Assembly (NCBI GenBank): GCA_047495785.1
Contig: JBLDXI010000032.1
Span: 2,914,001-2,978,000, forward strand
Source: Lepidodermella squamata
Taxonomy: Eukaryota; Gastrotricha
Direction of reading: 5' to 3'
DNA: 64,000 nucleotides
The notes under the pieces are model-generated. The model did no database searches. It had not been told where the DNA came from and saw only the letters and a list, made by a program, of their open reading frames with translations. The translations under genes and the position numbers were made by a program. Positions 33,606-43,454 of this stretch are shown here, piece after piece. The number at the start of each line of letters is the position of its first letter. Positions within the stretch are counted from its first letter, which is position 1.

Positions 33606-33923
33606 CTAATAATGACAAAGCGGACTTTCAGGTGAGATTAAAATTGCAAGCCGGTGAGTATAAACTATAAACCAAGCGTTGCCTTAAAGTGATAGACGCA
33701 ATAAAATCTAACAGCACCAAGGAAGTCGTAAATAGCTGGCATGTAATCAAACATCAGTTACTTAAAATGCGGTTTGCGTTCTACCCTCGAGCTAACCTAT
33801 ATCTCCGACAATTATATGAGACATCGCAAGCAAGCACCAAGAAGCACCATAAGGGACAAAGTTTCTAAGTGTTTGCTATCAACAACATATTAGGGCATTT
33901 AGCAGTCTCAAATCCAACACGGG
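33606..33923. other. Upstream region of the 485-aa gene, inside the right end
   Basis: About 320 bp between the start codon and the right TIR. No ORF; likely 5' untranslated and promoter sequence. It contains AAGCAAGCACCAAGAAGCACC direct repeats of AAGCACC near 33828-33850. Confidence 0.4.
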
Positions 33924-34168
33924 CAGATTGGCGCGCGAATAACGACGTCAAGTGGTTAGAAGCAGCTGCCGCTTTAGGGAAAACCACATCCGAGCCCCCT
34001 AGCAACGTTGAACGTTGAAGGGGTTGCTATTTAATATTTTCATTGTATTCCGATTAACAATATTATTATTTAATATAATATATTTAATAAACAATTAAAA
34101 ATAAACGTGACAGTCGTTGCGGATTTTCGGCTTGCAATATGGGCACCGATGACGCTGCCGACAGCATG
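33924..34168 (-). repeat. Right terminal inverted repeat, copy II
   Basis: 245 bp ending CCGACAGCATG at 34168; reverse complement of 24741-24983. Confidence 0.9.
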
Positions 34169-34170
34169 AA

Positions 34171-35116
34171 GATATTCGTGAATGGTAAAGTATCTAAACA
34201 AATATAGTAGATAACGCTAACGAATTAATGAAAATCCCAACCTAGAATGCTGAAAATGTTAGTCCTTAAACGAGAAGAAACTTCGATAGCAGGCCTTCTG
34301 ATGAGAACGTCAGCTGGGATGATGTGATCACTTCTTAGGCCACCAATGCGATCCAAAGCTATTGAGCGACTGAAGAGTGGGGCAAACCAGAAGTCGAATT
34401 CCTTCTCTTCATACTCCAGCGTCGTGGCGGAGTTGAGGTGCTTTGCGGTATCGAAAATAGCAGCACGATCATCCCATTCAGGCACGTCTTTCAAAGTCAA
34501 GTACGACGCATGCTCTTCTTTCATCTCCTGAGTTAACAGATCAAAGATCGGGATGGTTGAATCGATGTCTCCGTTAACCAAGAGTCCAAAGCCATCGTCA
34601 ACGATGGGTTCAGAATCCACATCAAAGTTGCAATTAGTACCGATCAACGGGGCACAAGGCAGCTCAAGCTGGTGCGAAGCTGACTCCAAGTAGACCACAT
34701 CGCATAGCTGAAAGCAACATCATAGTTGAAAAAAACAAAAATAACAATCTTGGGTATATAATTACCGAACGAATAATGGGCACATCACAGGATGGCAAGC
34801 GGCACCCCAGCTGCTCGAGAGCTTTCGACACGTAGGTGTTGGTATCGATAGTCTCGACGCGCTTAACAATATCAACCTGCAAAATGCAAAGGGAGTCATT
34901 AGCATCATGAAACAGCCTGCTGACTTTCAGGCTGTAAATAGTACTAAGAACATAAATTAGCTGGCCGTAAGTTCGAAGCTCGAGCGTAACTGCGGAACGA
35001 GCAAGATCACAAAACTGCTTAACGTCAACGGTGGCAACGATCGACGACAGCAGCGGCTGATTCGCGATAACACGGCGATAAACATTGCTACGGATAAAAG
35101 TCGTCAAACTCTCCAT
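34171..35116 (-). pseudogene. 5' part of the 485-aa element gene, severed by copy II (copy I)
   Basis: Exon 1 (35116-34766), exon 2 (34707-34242) and the 5' part of exon 3 (34193-34171). Exons 3 (rest) to 5 are at 24740-24012. The coding sequence here matches the intact copy. Confidence 0.75.
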
Positions 35117-35434
35117 CTAATAATGACAAAGCGGACTTTCAGGTGAGATTAAAATTGCAAGCCGGTGAGTACAAACTATAAACCAAGCGTTGCCTTAAAG
35201 TGATAGACGCAATAAAATCTAACAGCACCAAGGAAGTCGTAAATAGCTGGCATGTAATCAAACATCAGTTACTTAAAATGCGGTTTGCGTTCTACCCTCG
35301 AGCTAACCTATATCTCCGACAATTATATGAGACATCGCAAGCAAGCACCAAGAAGCACCATAAGGGACAAAGTTTCTAAGTGTTTGCTATCAACAACATA
35401 TTAGGGCATTTAGCAGTCTCAAATCCAACACGGG

Positions 35435-35679
35435 CAGATTGGCGCGCGAATAACGACGTCAAGTGGTTAGAAGCAGCTGCCGCTTTAGGGAAAACCGCAT
35501 CCGAGCCCCCTAGCAACGTTGAACGTTGAAGGGGTTGCTATTTAATATTTTCATTGTATTCCGATTAACAATATTATTATTTAATATAATATATTTAATA
35601 AACAATTAAAAATAAACGTGACAGTCGTTGCGGATTTTCGGCTTGCAATATGGGCACCGATGACGCTGCCGACAGCATG
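35435..35679 (-). repeat. Right terminal inverted repeat, copy I
   Basis: Outer right end of the nested pair, ending CCGACAGCATG, followed by the GT target duplication at 35680-35681. Confidence 0.88.
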
Positions 35680-35681
35680 GT

Positions 35682-36234
35682 GCCAGCTTGACGCGGAGAT
35701 CCGGCGGCAAAAAAGCGAGTGAAAATCAAAATGAAAATCGACATGGTTTTACGCTTCCTGTCAACCATTCCTGTCAGCTTGATAAACGCCGCATTCAATG
35801 CATGGATGATTGATGTTGCGGTTATTGGGCTGGAACACGGTGATTTTGAGATGCCTAGGCCGCTCGATCACATGCTACTCACGTGCTAGGGTCAGCTTTT
35901 ATACGACTGGGATAACCCCATCCCAAGTTTCTGCTGCAGTTAAATCTAACGCGATTTATTGGAATTTATGGTTTATGTTTTGGCTGTGAACCTATCGCTT
36001 TGTTACTCCCGATTACTGGCCACTTTAACTTCCATCTTTACTTAGTTGGGCAATCCTTCATCGGTAGCTGTAAATCTGAGGTCATACAGCCTTAGGTCAA
36101 GAACAGAACTTCTCAGATTGGCAATTCGGCTTTCGACAACTCCCCTGTTTACTATCCTTGACATTTTAATTTATGACGCTTGTCATTTAGGACTAAAGCA
36201 TTCAACGTTTCATTTTTAACAACGATTTGAGCTG
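35682..36234. other. Right flank of the nested transposon
   Basis: Unique sequence, formerly adjacent to 16798. No supported gene. It leads into the decayed transposase at 36235 and may be its 5' end. Confidence 0.4.
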
Positions 36235-38132
36235 ATGACTGATAACGACCATTGGCTGAAACAGTTTCCTCCGAGGATAATGGATTCTAGACACCGCCCA
36301 TCCAAACAAGCGATGGAAAGAAAACTCAAGCGCAACTCTGGGAAACCCTACCGTCAGTCAGATAAATGGGTTAGCGCTAAGTTTAATTCCGGTCGTAAGC
36401 CTGTTTACTTCAAGTGAGGTTGCTGGCCTAAATGCTCCTTGAAATTCAATGAAAATTCAGTCAAACAATGCTTTAACACTTACTGGTCCCGAGCATCTAT
36501 CGACGCTAGACGAGCATTCATCAACCGTTACGTCAGTTATAAACAGAAACGAGAGAATGGTCCTCGAATATTTGATTATTACTTACCAGGCAACTACTTA
36601 GCAACCCCTTCGCCTTCACAATCTAGGGACTCAATCGAAGTATGCAGGTCTTTCTTTCTGAAGGCGCTCAATGAAACTCGCCCTTTTATAAACACAACTG
36701 TTGAGAAAAAAGTCGAAGACGGCTTCTACATCATACCAGATCAACGCGGTCGCCATAAGCCGCCGAATACCACCAGCGATAATGCTTACAAATTTGTTCA
36801 TCAGCACATCACTTCTTTCGAGCGATTAGACAGTCATTATGCGAGAAGTCAAACTAGCAAGCAATATCTCGGGTCCGCGCTCAATCTGAAGGAAATGCAT
36901 CGAATCTACTGCATAGCACACCAAAACTGGGCTCTGCGTACTGATGAGAAACCCGTCAAATACGCTACTTACCGATCCATATTCAAGAGATCTTTTCCCA
37001 ATCTCGCTTTCAGTCATCCCCAGAAGGACACCTGCAAGAAATGCACACGATTTGCGACTTTGCCGGATGAACTGTTCACTCATGAAGTGATCGTGGAGAA
37101 ACGGAACCACGAATCCAAAAGACATGCTGCAAGAGATGCCAAGAATGCTGACAAAATTCTAGCAAAACAGGCGAAAGGATTGATCTTGTGCATCCAGTTT
37201 GATATGCAGTCAATCCTCGAAAGCCCTGGCTGCTCGATAATGTACAAAAAAAGTTCCACACCTTAAACCTGACTATCTACGATACTTCATCAAAAGATGT
37301 TTACTGTTTCATGTGGGATCAAACAGAAGAGGGTCGTGGGACGGATGAAGTTGGTTCATGTCTCTATAAATTCATCACTGAAATGATTCCTGGAGAAGTT
37401 GAGCAGTTGATTTTATGGAGCGACAGCACTGGAAGCCAAAACAAATCTCAGTACATTGTCAACGCTTTATTCGCGGCCTTGTCCAATTGCAAAGGTAATC
37501 TCAAAGTCATCGATTACAAGTTTTTCGAACCGGGCCACTCGCAAACGGAATGTGATTCGGTGCATGCCACTATTGAAAGGGAAGCTAAGAATAAACGAGT
37601 CAACATCAGCTATTCAAAGGAATGGAGAGAAATCGTGGCCGCGTCGCGGAAGGCTCCGATTGATGCTGATCTGAGACTCGAAGTGTAAGGCGAGGAAACA
37701 CCAAACCGCTTGAAAGTGAAACCATACAGCATAACTGAAATGCAATTTTCAAGCTTCTTCAGCTTTGACAAGTCACCAAAGTTCGCTCAGTATTGTCAAG
37801 ACGAACAGAAAAATGATGTTAAATGATCGGAGCCATGTTGGTTCAGATACGAGAAAGACTACCCTAATCATCTCCAAACCAAGAAAACTTTCGACTTGGC
37901 TTTTCATACTTTCGTCGCCAAGCGCTACAACAAAGACGTCATTTTGTTTCCTTTCCAACTTGTTCAAAAATACGAAAAGCGATTGCCGATCGAATTCAGT
38001 CTTAAGAAGGATCTCATCGAAATGGTCAACAAAGGCACCATTCCAGAAGCTTATCGCTCAGTCATAATGGCTTACGAAGAAGACGCAGACAAACCTACTG
38101 CTTGCAGCATTGACGCTAAACCTCCGCCGTGA
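36235..38132 (+). pseudogene. Decayed DDE-type transposase of a different family
   Basis: A single ancestral frame broken by a TGA at 36415-36417 (before GCWPKCSLKFNENS), a frameshift in the A-run at about 37247-37254, a stop at 37686-37688 and a further shift near 37825. Recognisable blocks in order: DGFYIIPDQRGRHKPPN, ITSFERLDSHYARSQTSKQY, HPQKDTCKKC, IQFDMQ (first Asp), FHTLNLTIYDTSSKDVYCF, RGTDEVGSCLYKFI, LWSDSTGSQNKSQYI (second Asp), FFEPGHSQTECDSVHATIE (acidic third block) and a C-terminal KGTIPEAYRSVI. This arrangement matches a transposase-like family I know as widespread in arthropod and other invertebrate genomes. It is unrelated to the 731-aa protein. No clear TIRs were found. Confidence 0.75.
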
Positions 38133-38494
38133 CATTACGCCCTCGAAACTTGAAAGGATATGACTACTTGAAAGCGTTTCAAAATTATTAAAACAAGCTT
38201 ATTGTTTGAACTGTGTTTTACTCGAGCTGTCTAAGAACGATTTCTGAAGTTTCTGAAACGTTTCCTGCATGATTATCTCGGAATTCCCAGCGCAGATACC
38301 TCAGACCTCAGAATGACCGCAATATCGAAGATATTTGTTGGTCATTATTTGTCCAGTACATATATTATTTTCACACAGAATACAATGGGCTATATCTTAC
38401 TACATGTGTGCGTAGTGCTATTTATAGTGCGTAGTACTCTGGATAGGAATTTTTTCATTGGCTCCTTATAGCGCAAAATCATCGACTTTCTGCC
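38133..38494. other. Spacer, nothing supported
   Basis: Region between the decayed transposase and repeat copy C. The short word GTGCGTAGT is repeated near 38407 and 38429. No gene seen. Confidence 0.4.
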
Positions 38495-39517
38495 ACGATT
38501 TTGCCTGCTTGCGAAAAGATCACTCATCAAAGATCACTGATCAAATCAGGCGGGCCCGATTGCAGAGCAGTGCTGACGGAGATGGTGGCTGAGGCTAACG
38601 AAGCTGGCCAAACCTTTGAACTGAATAAATGGATGCGTCAGTATTCTATTTGGCGCGAGCGAGTTCGAGGTATTCCAGCTGAGTGCAAATAAGACCCAGT
38701 TCAAGTTTTTTACAAGTTTATGAACGAGCCTACGTTGTACGAGGGTCTGGCTGATTTCATGGACTTTTATTTAAAGTGCGCCTTAAAATCGCACTGCGAG
38801 TCAATCGTGGAGTCGATGGGGTCGGTTTTAGATCGACATGCGAGCCACGATCGACCCGTTAGCGACGAAGTTGTTTCAAATAAAACCTTTATTCACTGGA
38901 ATGGTCCGAATCCTGCAAACGAAAAATCAACAGCATACATAGAATCAGCTTTGAACCATCACGTCAAAGGGAAGGCGTGGCACTTATTCAAGAACCGGTC
39001 GGAAGAAAGACGGCTGAAATTGCATCGCGTCAGCAAAGATGTTGATCGTTGATCGACTTGCCAAGCAGAAGGGCAAAATGGAATTTTGATCTCTCTTGTG
39101 TTCACATTTTTCATCAAATAAACTGTGTGAAATGCGCGATTCTTTTCCGCGTTTAATTTATTGTCTTAATTTTTCCCATTGTAACGCTCAATTTCAGTTA
39201 GGGAAGCTCCATACCTAATCTTCACACAAGCTTCCCAAAGGAGGCTTCCCGAAGGTTCCCACGATTTGTGAAGTGATCAACGCCAGCTGAAACTAGTTTC
39301 CCGATTAAAAAAAATATTTTCCCAAATCTTCCCGAATATTTGTGCTCAATGGAGAATTGGGAAAACGCGTTTCCCACGAATCTTAAGAACAGATAATCAA
39401 TGTCTAAACCTGAAACATGTCATTTTTAGCTCATTTCCAAGTGCTGAGATGTCGCCTTATTACTCGGAATAATGTAATAATGATTCATCTTCCAACTTGG
39501 TAGATAAATCATTATTG
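38495..39517 (+). repeat. Dispersed repeat, copy C (most complete)
   Basis: Contiguous version of the repeat split in copy B. Two frames (38501-38692 and 38720-39052) are parts of one ancestral protein: GPDCRAVLTEMVAEANEAGQ, IWRERVRGIPAECK, then NEPTLYEGLADFMDFYLKCA, SIVESMGSVLDRHASHDRPV, HWNGPNPANEKSTAYIESAL and WHLFKNRSEERR. It is broken by a TAA near 38690 and indels. The pattern resembles C-terminal regions of transposon-derived invertebrate proteins I cannot name. The block ends in the hairpin around TCTTCCAACTTGG. Confidence 0.65.
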
Positions 39518-39690
39518 TTAACCCTGGTCTATGCCTTGAAGTCAAAGAGACCACCAATCATACGCAACTCAACGAATGGTTTTATTCATGGTATTAAATG
39601 CCTTATATACGATGCTCCCAGACAACGATATCAATAGATGAATAGATAGTCATTAGTTGAATGTCGTTGCTTGGTGCATCCCAGGTCTAC
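39518..39690. repeat. Copy-specific insertion in the duplicated block (copy C)
   Basis: About 170 bp beginning AACCCTGGTCTATGCC and ending CATCCCAGGTCTAC interrupts homology to copies A and B; the ends are weakly inverted. Possibly a short non-autonomous element. Confidence 0.4.
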
Positions 39691-39932
39691 ATTATTACAT
39701 CATTCCGAGTTGAATTTTACAACATGGTTGAATCCCTTGTCGCGGCGTTTCACAGCATACTGATGACTCTCATATTCGTCAACGACCGTTTTCTCCCCAT
39801 ATGTACATGTTTACAGACATTCGTGTCAGGTTTTCTCCATATCGTGACAGATTTAATATTAATAGAATTTAGCATTGCCTTCACATGGTATGTATTCCGC
39901 CTTCTTTTACGTAACTATATATTTTGAAAAAA

Positions 39933-40796
39933 ATGACTACTTCTAAAATGTGTTTCATCGCTTCTGCGATCCTAGCTGTTATTCCTGCTACAGATGCATT
40001 GCAATGCTATACAGGAGAGTCAACAAGTTCAAGCCTGTCTTATTTTTCTTCTTCCGCCACTTTCCCGTCAACTGGTTTCCTGTGTGCAAAAACCTTCGTT
40101 CAACTCGATATTCAAGGATCGTTCGGGTTGAGAACGTCAACAATTTCCTACGTTTGGAACGCAACTGACGTCAGCGCCGTGCCAAACGCGCCAGATTGTG
40201 ACGGAATTTACGAAACTTCAGTTGCAACTAGCGAAGCCGGCATTGTTGGTAAGGTCTACATGCGAATATGCTTCTGCTGTGGGGATAACTGCAACGACGC
40301 GCGGGTGGACCAGCGCTGCAACGACCCACCGGTGTTCACGCATCAATGTAAGAGTTACGTATCAACTGGCGCCTCGATGTCGCCAAAATTGCCGTCCTAC
40401 AAAGCGATTGATGTCGACTGTACAAAGACACAGCTTTGCATCAAGGCCTACGGCGGTGTTTCTGCGAATTACAGTGCAGCCTTAAGGGAACCTGCCCCAA
40501 TGTACGTGTGGGGTTGTAGCACGTTGGGCAATATTACCTGTGGGACGAATATTGCGAAGCGGGCAGACAGCCGTGGCTATGCGTCACAAACTACTTGCAC
40601 GTGCTGCGGTAATTTGTGCAATGACGCGCGAATGGACTCGGCACTTGCAAACAAGGTAGATTGCGGAGCATATGCTGCAACATCTGCTGCAACATCACCT
40701 ACGTCAGATCGAGCTGCAAAATCTTTTTCGTCCCATGTCTCATGGTCATTGATTGCAGCAGCTCTTCTGAATTTGTCTATTCAATTCGGAATTTGA
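39933..40796 (+). CDS. Two-domain LU (Ly6/uPAR) GPI-anchored surface protein, paralogue 3
   Basis: Single exon, 287 aa from ATG 39933. Signal peptide (MTTSKMCFIASAILAVIPAT), mature start LQCY, LU domain 1 ending CCGDNCNDARVDQRC, LU domain 2 ending CCGNLCNDARMD, short linker and GPI-type hydrophobic tail ending LLNLSIQFGI. Domain 1 differs most among the three paralogues (YFSSSATFPSTG here, YGSSSSTFPSTG in 1 and 2), while domain 2 is almost the same as paralogue 2, suggesting gene conversion or a recent split. Two NxT/NxS glycosylation sites are shared (NATD, NITC). Confidence 0.82.
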   Translation: MTTSKMCFIASAILAVIPATDALQCYTGESTSSSLSYFSSSATFPSTGFLCAKTFVQLDIQGSFGLRTSTISYVWNATDVSAVPNAPDCDGIYETSVATSEAGIVGKVYMRICFCCGDNCNDARVDQRCNDPPVFTHQCKSYVSTGASMSPKLPSYKAIDVDCTKTQLCIKAYGGVSANYSAALREPAPMYVWGCSTLGNITCGTNIAKRADSRGYASQTTCTCCGNLCNDARMDSALANKVDCGAYAATSAATSPTSDRAAKSFSSHVSWSLIAAALLNLSIQFGI

Positions 40797-41108
40797 AAAT
40801 ACATAACACCATGGAAATGAATATATTCTCTTGATTTTTTTTATCACTATCATTCATTAACATGGTCTATCGAACCATCGCTAAATTGAACGTATGACCT
40901 GGTATCAATTAAGCAATGACATTAATGAAAAGTGTTCATGTTTATTGTTTAAATATTTTCTCTACATGTCGCTCTGCTATGCATTTTTCTGATCATTGGC
41001 ATTCGTCTCCTTCGGTTTAAAATCTTGCCAGCATTTGTGTAAATTTTAATAAAAGTTCCATGCCTACTTCGAATAGGAATTCGAATATGCCGCGAAAGCA
41101 TTGACATT
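40797..41108. other. 3' flank of Ly6 paralogue 3
   Basis: Duplicated DNA shared with 8707-8985, ending near 41075. Includes an AATGAATATATTC region just after the stop where paralogues 1 and 2 have AAATAAATATATTC. Confidence 0.5.
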
Positions 41109-41312
41109 ATGGACTCATACGAGAAATCACTCTCAGAGTATGGCATAGCCGACCTGATGGAGCTTCTTAAAAGTTCCGCAGAGTTTCTCGGTTGTAGAGT
41201 GTTCACAAATTCTGTTAAGCTGCAAGGTGACCAGTCTGAAGTGTGCGGCTACTACACATTATATTTTCATAGGCTGCTGTCTATGAACATCAATTTTTTC
41301 GAAGTTAAATAA
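41109..41312 (+). pseudogene. C-terminal fragment of an adenain/Ulp-like cysteine peptidase
   Basis: A 67-codon frame from ATG 41109. Its second half reads VKLQGDQSEVCGYYTLYFHR, matching the Gln...Cys-Gly oxyanion/nucleophile block (Q-x-x-x-S-x-x-C-G-x-Y) of adenain-type cysteine peptidases that occur in Maverick/Polinton and other invertebrate mobile elements. The upstream His/Asp part is missing, so it is a remnant. No polymerase or integrase frame is nearby. Alternative: a chance match in a short ORF. Confidence 0.45.
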
Positions 41313-41407
41313 ACCAATCGGAGATCAGCCGAAAATTGGCCACAGCTTTATTAGGCAAAAGGATTTTAATGTTAATATGAGGATGTGCACCGTTTCCAAT
41401 TGCCCCT

Positions 41408-41595
41408 CGACTTGCGCGCCAGAACAGAGTGCCGGAAATAGAAACACATGGCGTAATGCATTTGATGCGCAGAAAAAACTGGCGTTCAACTTTTTTTCTA
41501 GCGATCAGGCACGCGACTGACTTGGCGAAGATGCAAAAAGTTAGTTTTACGCCATTTGTTTCTATTTGCGGCACACTGTTCTGGCGCGCAAGTCG
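41408..41595. repeat. Fold-back inverted repeat, about 49-bp arms
   Basis: Arms 41408-41456 and 41547-41595 are reverse complements with about three mismatches (outer ends CGACTTGCGCGCCAGAACAG and complement), separated by about 90 bp. MITE-like; it produces the mirrored ORFs seen on both strands. Confidence 0.75.
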
Positions 41596-41942
41596 CGACA
41601 TGAAACCAGTGGAAAAACTTGATAGTTGCCAACACGAAAGCTGCGTAATGAGAGATAATAATCCTCACAAAAGCCCCCAGCAGGCTGCTCATCATTTCGG
41701 TGTGGAATTTTCCACAACTGTTCAGCTACAAAATCCCGCCATGAGCTGCAAAAAACTCGAGAGCGCGTGAGTTATTGTGCATCTTGAATATCCCCCAAAT
41801 GGCTGCCTCTACATATCAAAATAAGCAGGTTGAATGTTGGCAAAAATTGATATTTTTAAAGAAAGTTGTACAAAATTCGACTGAATGATGTGTCCTCGAT
41901 TTTCCATTCTATTGCAAATTTATTTTCAAAATTAATAAATAA
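41596..41942. other. Spacer downstream of the methyltransferase gene
   Basis: Contains sequence related to 2665-2850 (GCAGGCTGCTCATC and AAAATAAGCAGGT). TTTATT near 41919-41924 could be the minus-strand poly(A) signal of the methyltransferase gene. No gene seen. Confidence 0.45.
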
Positions 41943-42870
41943 TCAAGGCTTTTCGACAATAAGCACGTTACTGTTTTGTTTACCCCAATAGTCATTCGAC
42001 GGCGTCCCCGCAATTACGCCATTCAGCGACTTATTTTCCTCCAGCAGCTTGAGATAATCAGCAACCATCGTCCGGTCAATGTCTTCAATCAAAAACATGC
42101 CACCGGGTCTCAGGTGATCGAAGGCAATCAACAGAAAGTCACGATTCGGCTCAAATTCGTGAATTCCATCCATGACAACTACGTCGAATTTTCCGAGTTC
42201 TTTAAACACAAGTTCTATGTCATTCTTTTCGCGTTGATCGCAGTAGATTGTTTGAATTCGCGTCTCATTGAACAGAACGTCCTTGTCAATATCGGCACCG
42301 AAAATTCGAGCGTTAGGGAAGTAATCCCGCCAGGCTCGAAGCGACGCGCCCGGCTTGTAGTCTGGTCCCATATTGGCCGGTATGTCAGGATTGTTCGTAC
42401 CAACGCCGACTTCCAGCATTTTGAACGTGTCTTCTCGAATATCGCTGAAGAGGGCCTCGAAAAGAACCGTGTAATGATGAACAGAACATTTATCGCTGCC
42501 GTATTTGTCCATCAGTTCGCATAGCTTGGACGGCCTTTCTAAATACGGTTGTCCCTTGTTGAATTCGTTATCCAACGACTTGCAAAGCTCTTTGTTAGGG
42601 CCTTTACAATAATAGCTCGACCATTCCGGATCAGGTGTTGTCTGGAAAATTCCGGTTATAAAATTTGGATAACATTAAGGTATAAGTCTTAACCTCAGGC
42701 GGCTCGGGGACGGCTACTTCGGAGACTACGGTGTGGCCAGCAATTAGCGAGGCCGCTGAAGCCGCCTCATTATCCGCATTATCTCGTTGGCGGATGTGGC
42801 AAATGGTAAAAATTAGGTATCCAAACGTAAACGCTGTCAATAGGTAAGTATTTCGTGTATAGGCCTGCAT
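41943..42870 (-). CDS. Membrane-anchored class I SAM-dependent methyltransferase
   Basis: Two exons, 42870-42694 and 42641-41943, 876 nt, 291 aa; intron GTTAAG...TTTCCAG with ACCTTAATG inside. Residues about 9-26 (YLLTAFTFGYLIFTICHI) are a signal anchor followed by a lumenal stem. The enzyme domain starts near residue 85 (LCELMDKYGSDKCSVHHYT), with SAM-binding motif I MLEVGVGTNN, GASLRAWRDYFPNARIFGAD with the acidic end of strand 2 (ADID), DVVVMDGIHEF and LRPGGMFLIEDI. This is the layout of the bacterial macrolide O-methyltransferase-like family (MycE/TylE type). Type II topology suggests action in the secretory pathway on a sugar or glycoconjugate (inference). Possible ancient transfer from bacteria. 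Confidence 0.8.
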
Positions 42871-43454
42871 GACCTTGGTCTCTGAAAATTCTTTTTACAA
42901 CCAGCAAAAGTGTTTTCAAAATAGGAACGAGCACTTTTTTCATTAATTGCAATGGGCACGTGCCTTTATCTGCTACGTCACCTATTCTTCTTTCTTCAAT
43001 TTCATTCAGTAAAATTTATTAGGAAACCCCAAATTGAAAAATGATTGGAAACAATAATTTACTCCGATTTTAATCCAAAACAAATTATTTGCTTATATCC
43101 TGTGGGAGTTACATTGCCTCATTTGTTGCAGATGGTGGCTGAATGGCTAAAAAATCTCAAACTTGGCGTGCAGGTGAAGAGGCGTGTTCTCATGAGTATT
43201 TTTATTAGCCGGTGCTCTTTTATTTAGCCGTGGCTCCTGGCAACACTTATCGATTAAAATTGAGGCGGAAAAGAATGCTGACTTACTTCTCTCGCTCAAG
43301 GACCTTCCGCGGCTCACCTGAGCGAGCAAAAAAACATAATACGGATTATTTTATTGCCAGCTATCTTGAATTTATACAATGCTTATGATTTTCACTAGTT
43401 TCGAGCCAAAATAATAAAACAAAACTCGGTTATATCGATGATTAATAACCCAGA
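42871..43454. promoter_or_regulatory. Intergenic region between divergent methyltransferase and TRPM genes
   Basis: About 580 bp separating a minus-strand start (42870) from a plus-strand start (43455); promoters for both must lie here. No TATA-like element, SL-acceptor or ORF can be supported. Confidence 0.35.

Larger units (their letters stand above)
24741..34168. mobile_element. Large TIR transposon, copy II, complete (9428 bp)
   Basis: Full-length element from CATGCTGTCGG to CCGACAGCATG, inserted into copy I. It carries all element genes uninterrupted on both strands. It is neither an LTR element (ends are inverted) nor Maverick-like: no polymerase B, integrase, ATPase or capsid-like frame is visible and the TSD is 2 bp. 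By superfamily it is unassigned. Confidence 0.9.
34171..35679. mobile_element. Large TIR transposon, copy I, right portion
   Basis: Continues copy I after the copy II insertion, starting GATATTCGTG (equivalent to 32660 in copy II) and ending in the right TIR at 35679. Nearly identical to 32660-34168; the TIR here keeps GCATCC where copy II has ACATCC. Confidence 0.88.

Noticed and set aside
16799-35679. Simple tandem duplication of an 8-kb host segment
   Set aside because: The junctions carry inverted terminal repeats and matched 2-bp duplications, and removing copy II restores an uninterrupted copy I. Tandem duplication does not explain the extra 1.5-kb right end.
16799-35679. LTR retrotransposon or Maverick/Polinton
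   Set aside because: Terminal repeats are inverted, not direct. No reverse transcriptase, polymerase B, retroviral-type integrase, packaging ATPase or capsid-like frame is visible, and Mavericks make 6-bp duplications.
41305-41770. Mirrored ORFs on both strands (98 and 113 aa)
   Set aside because: They arise from the 49-bp inverted arms of the fold-back element.
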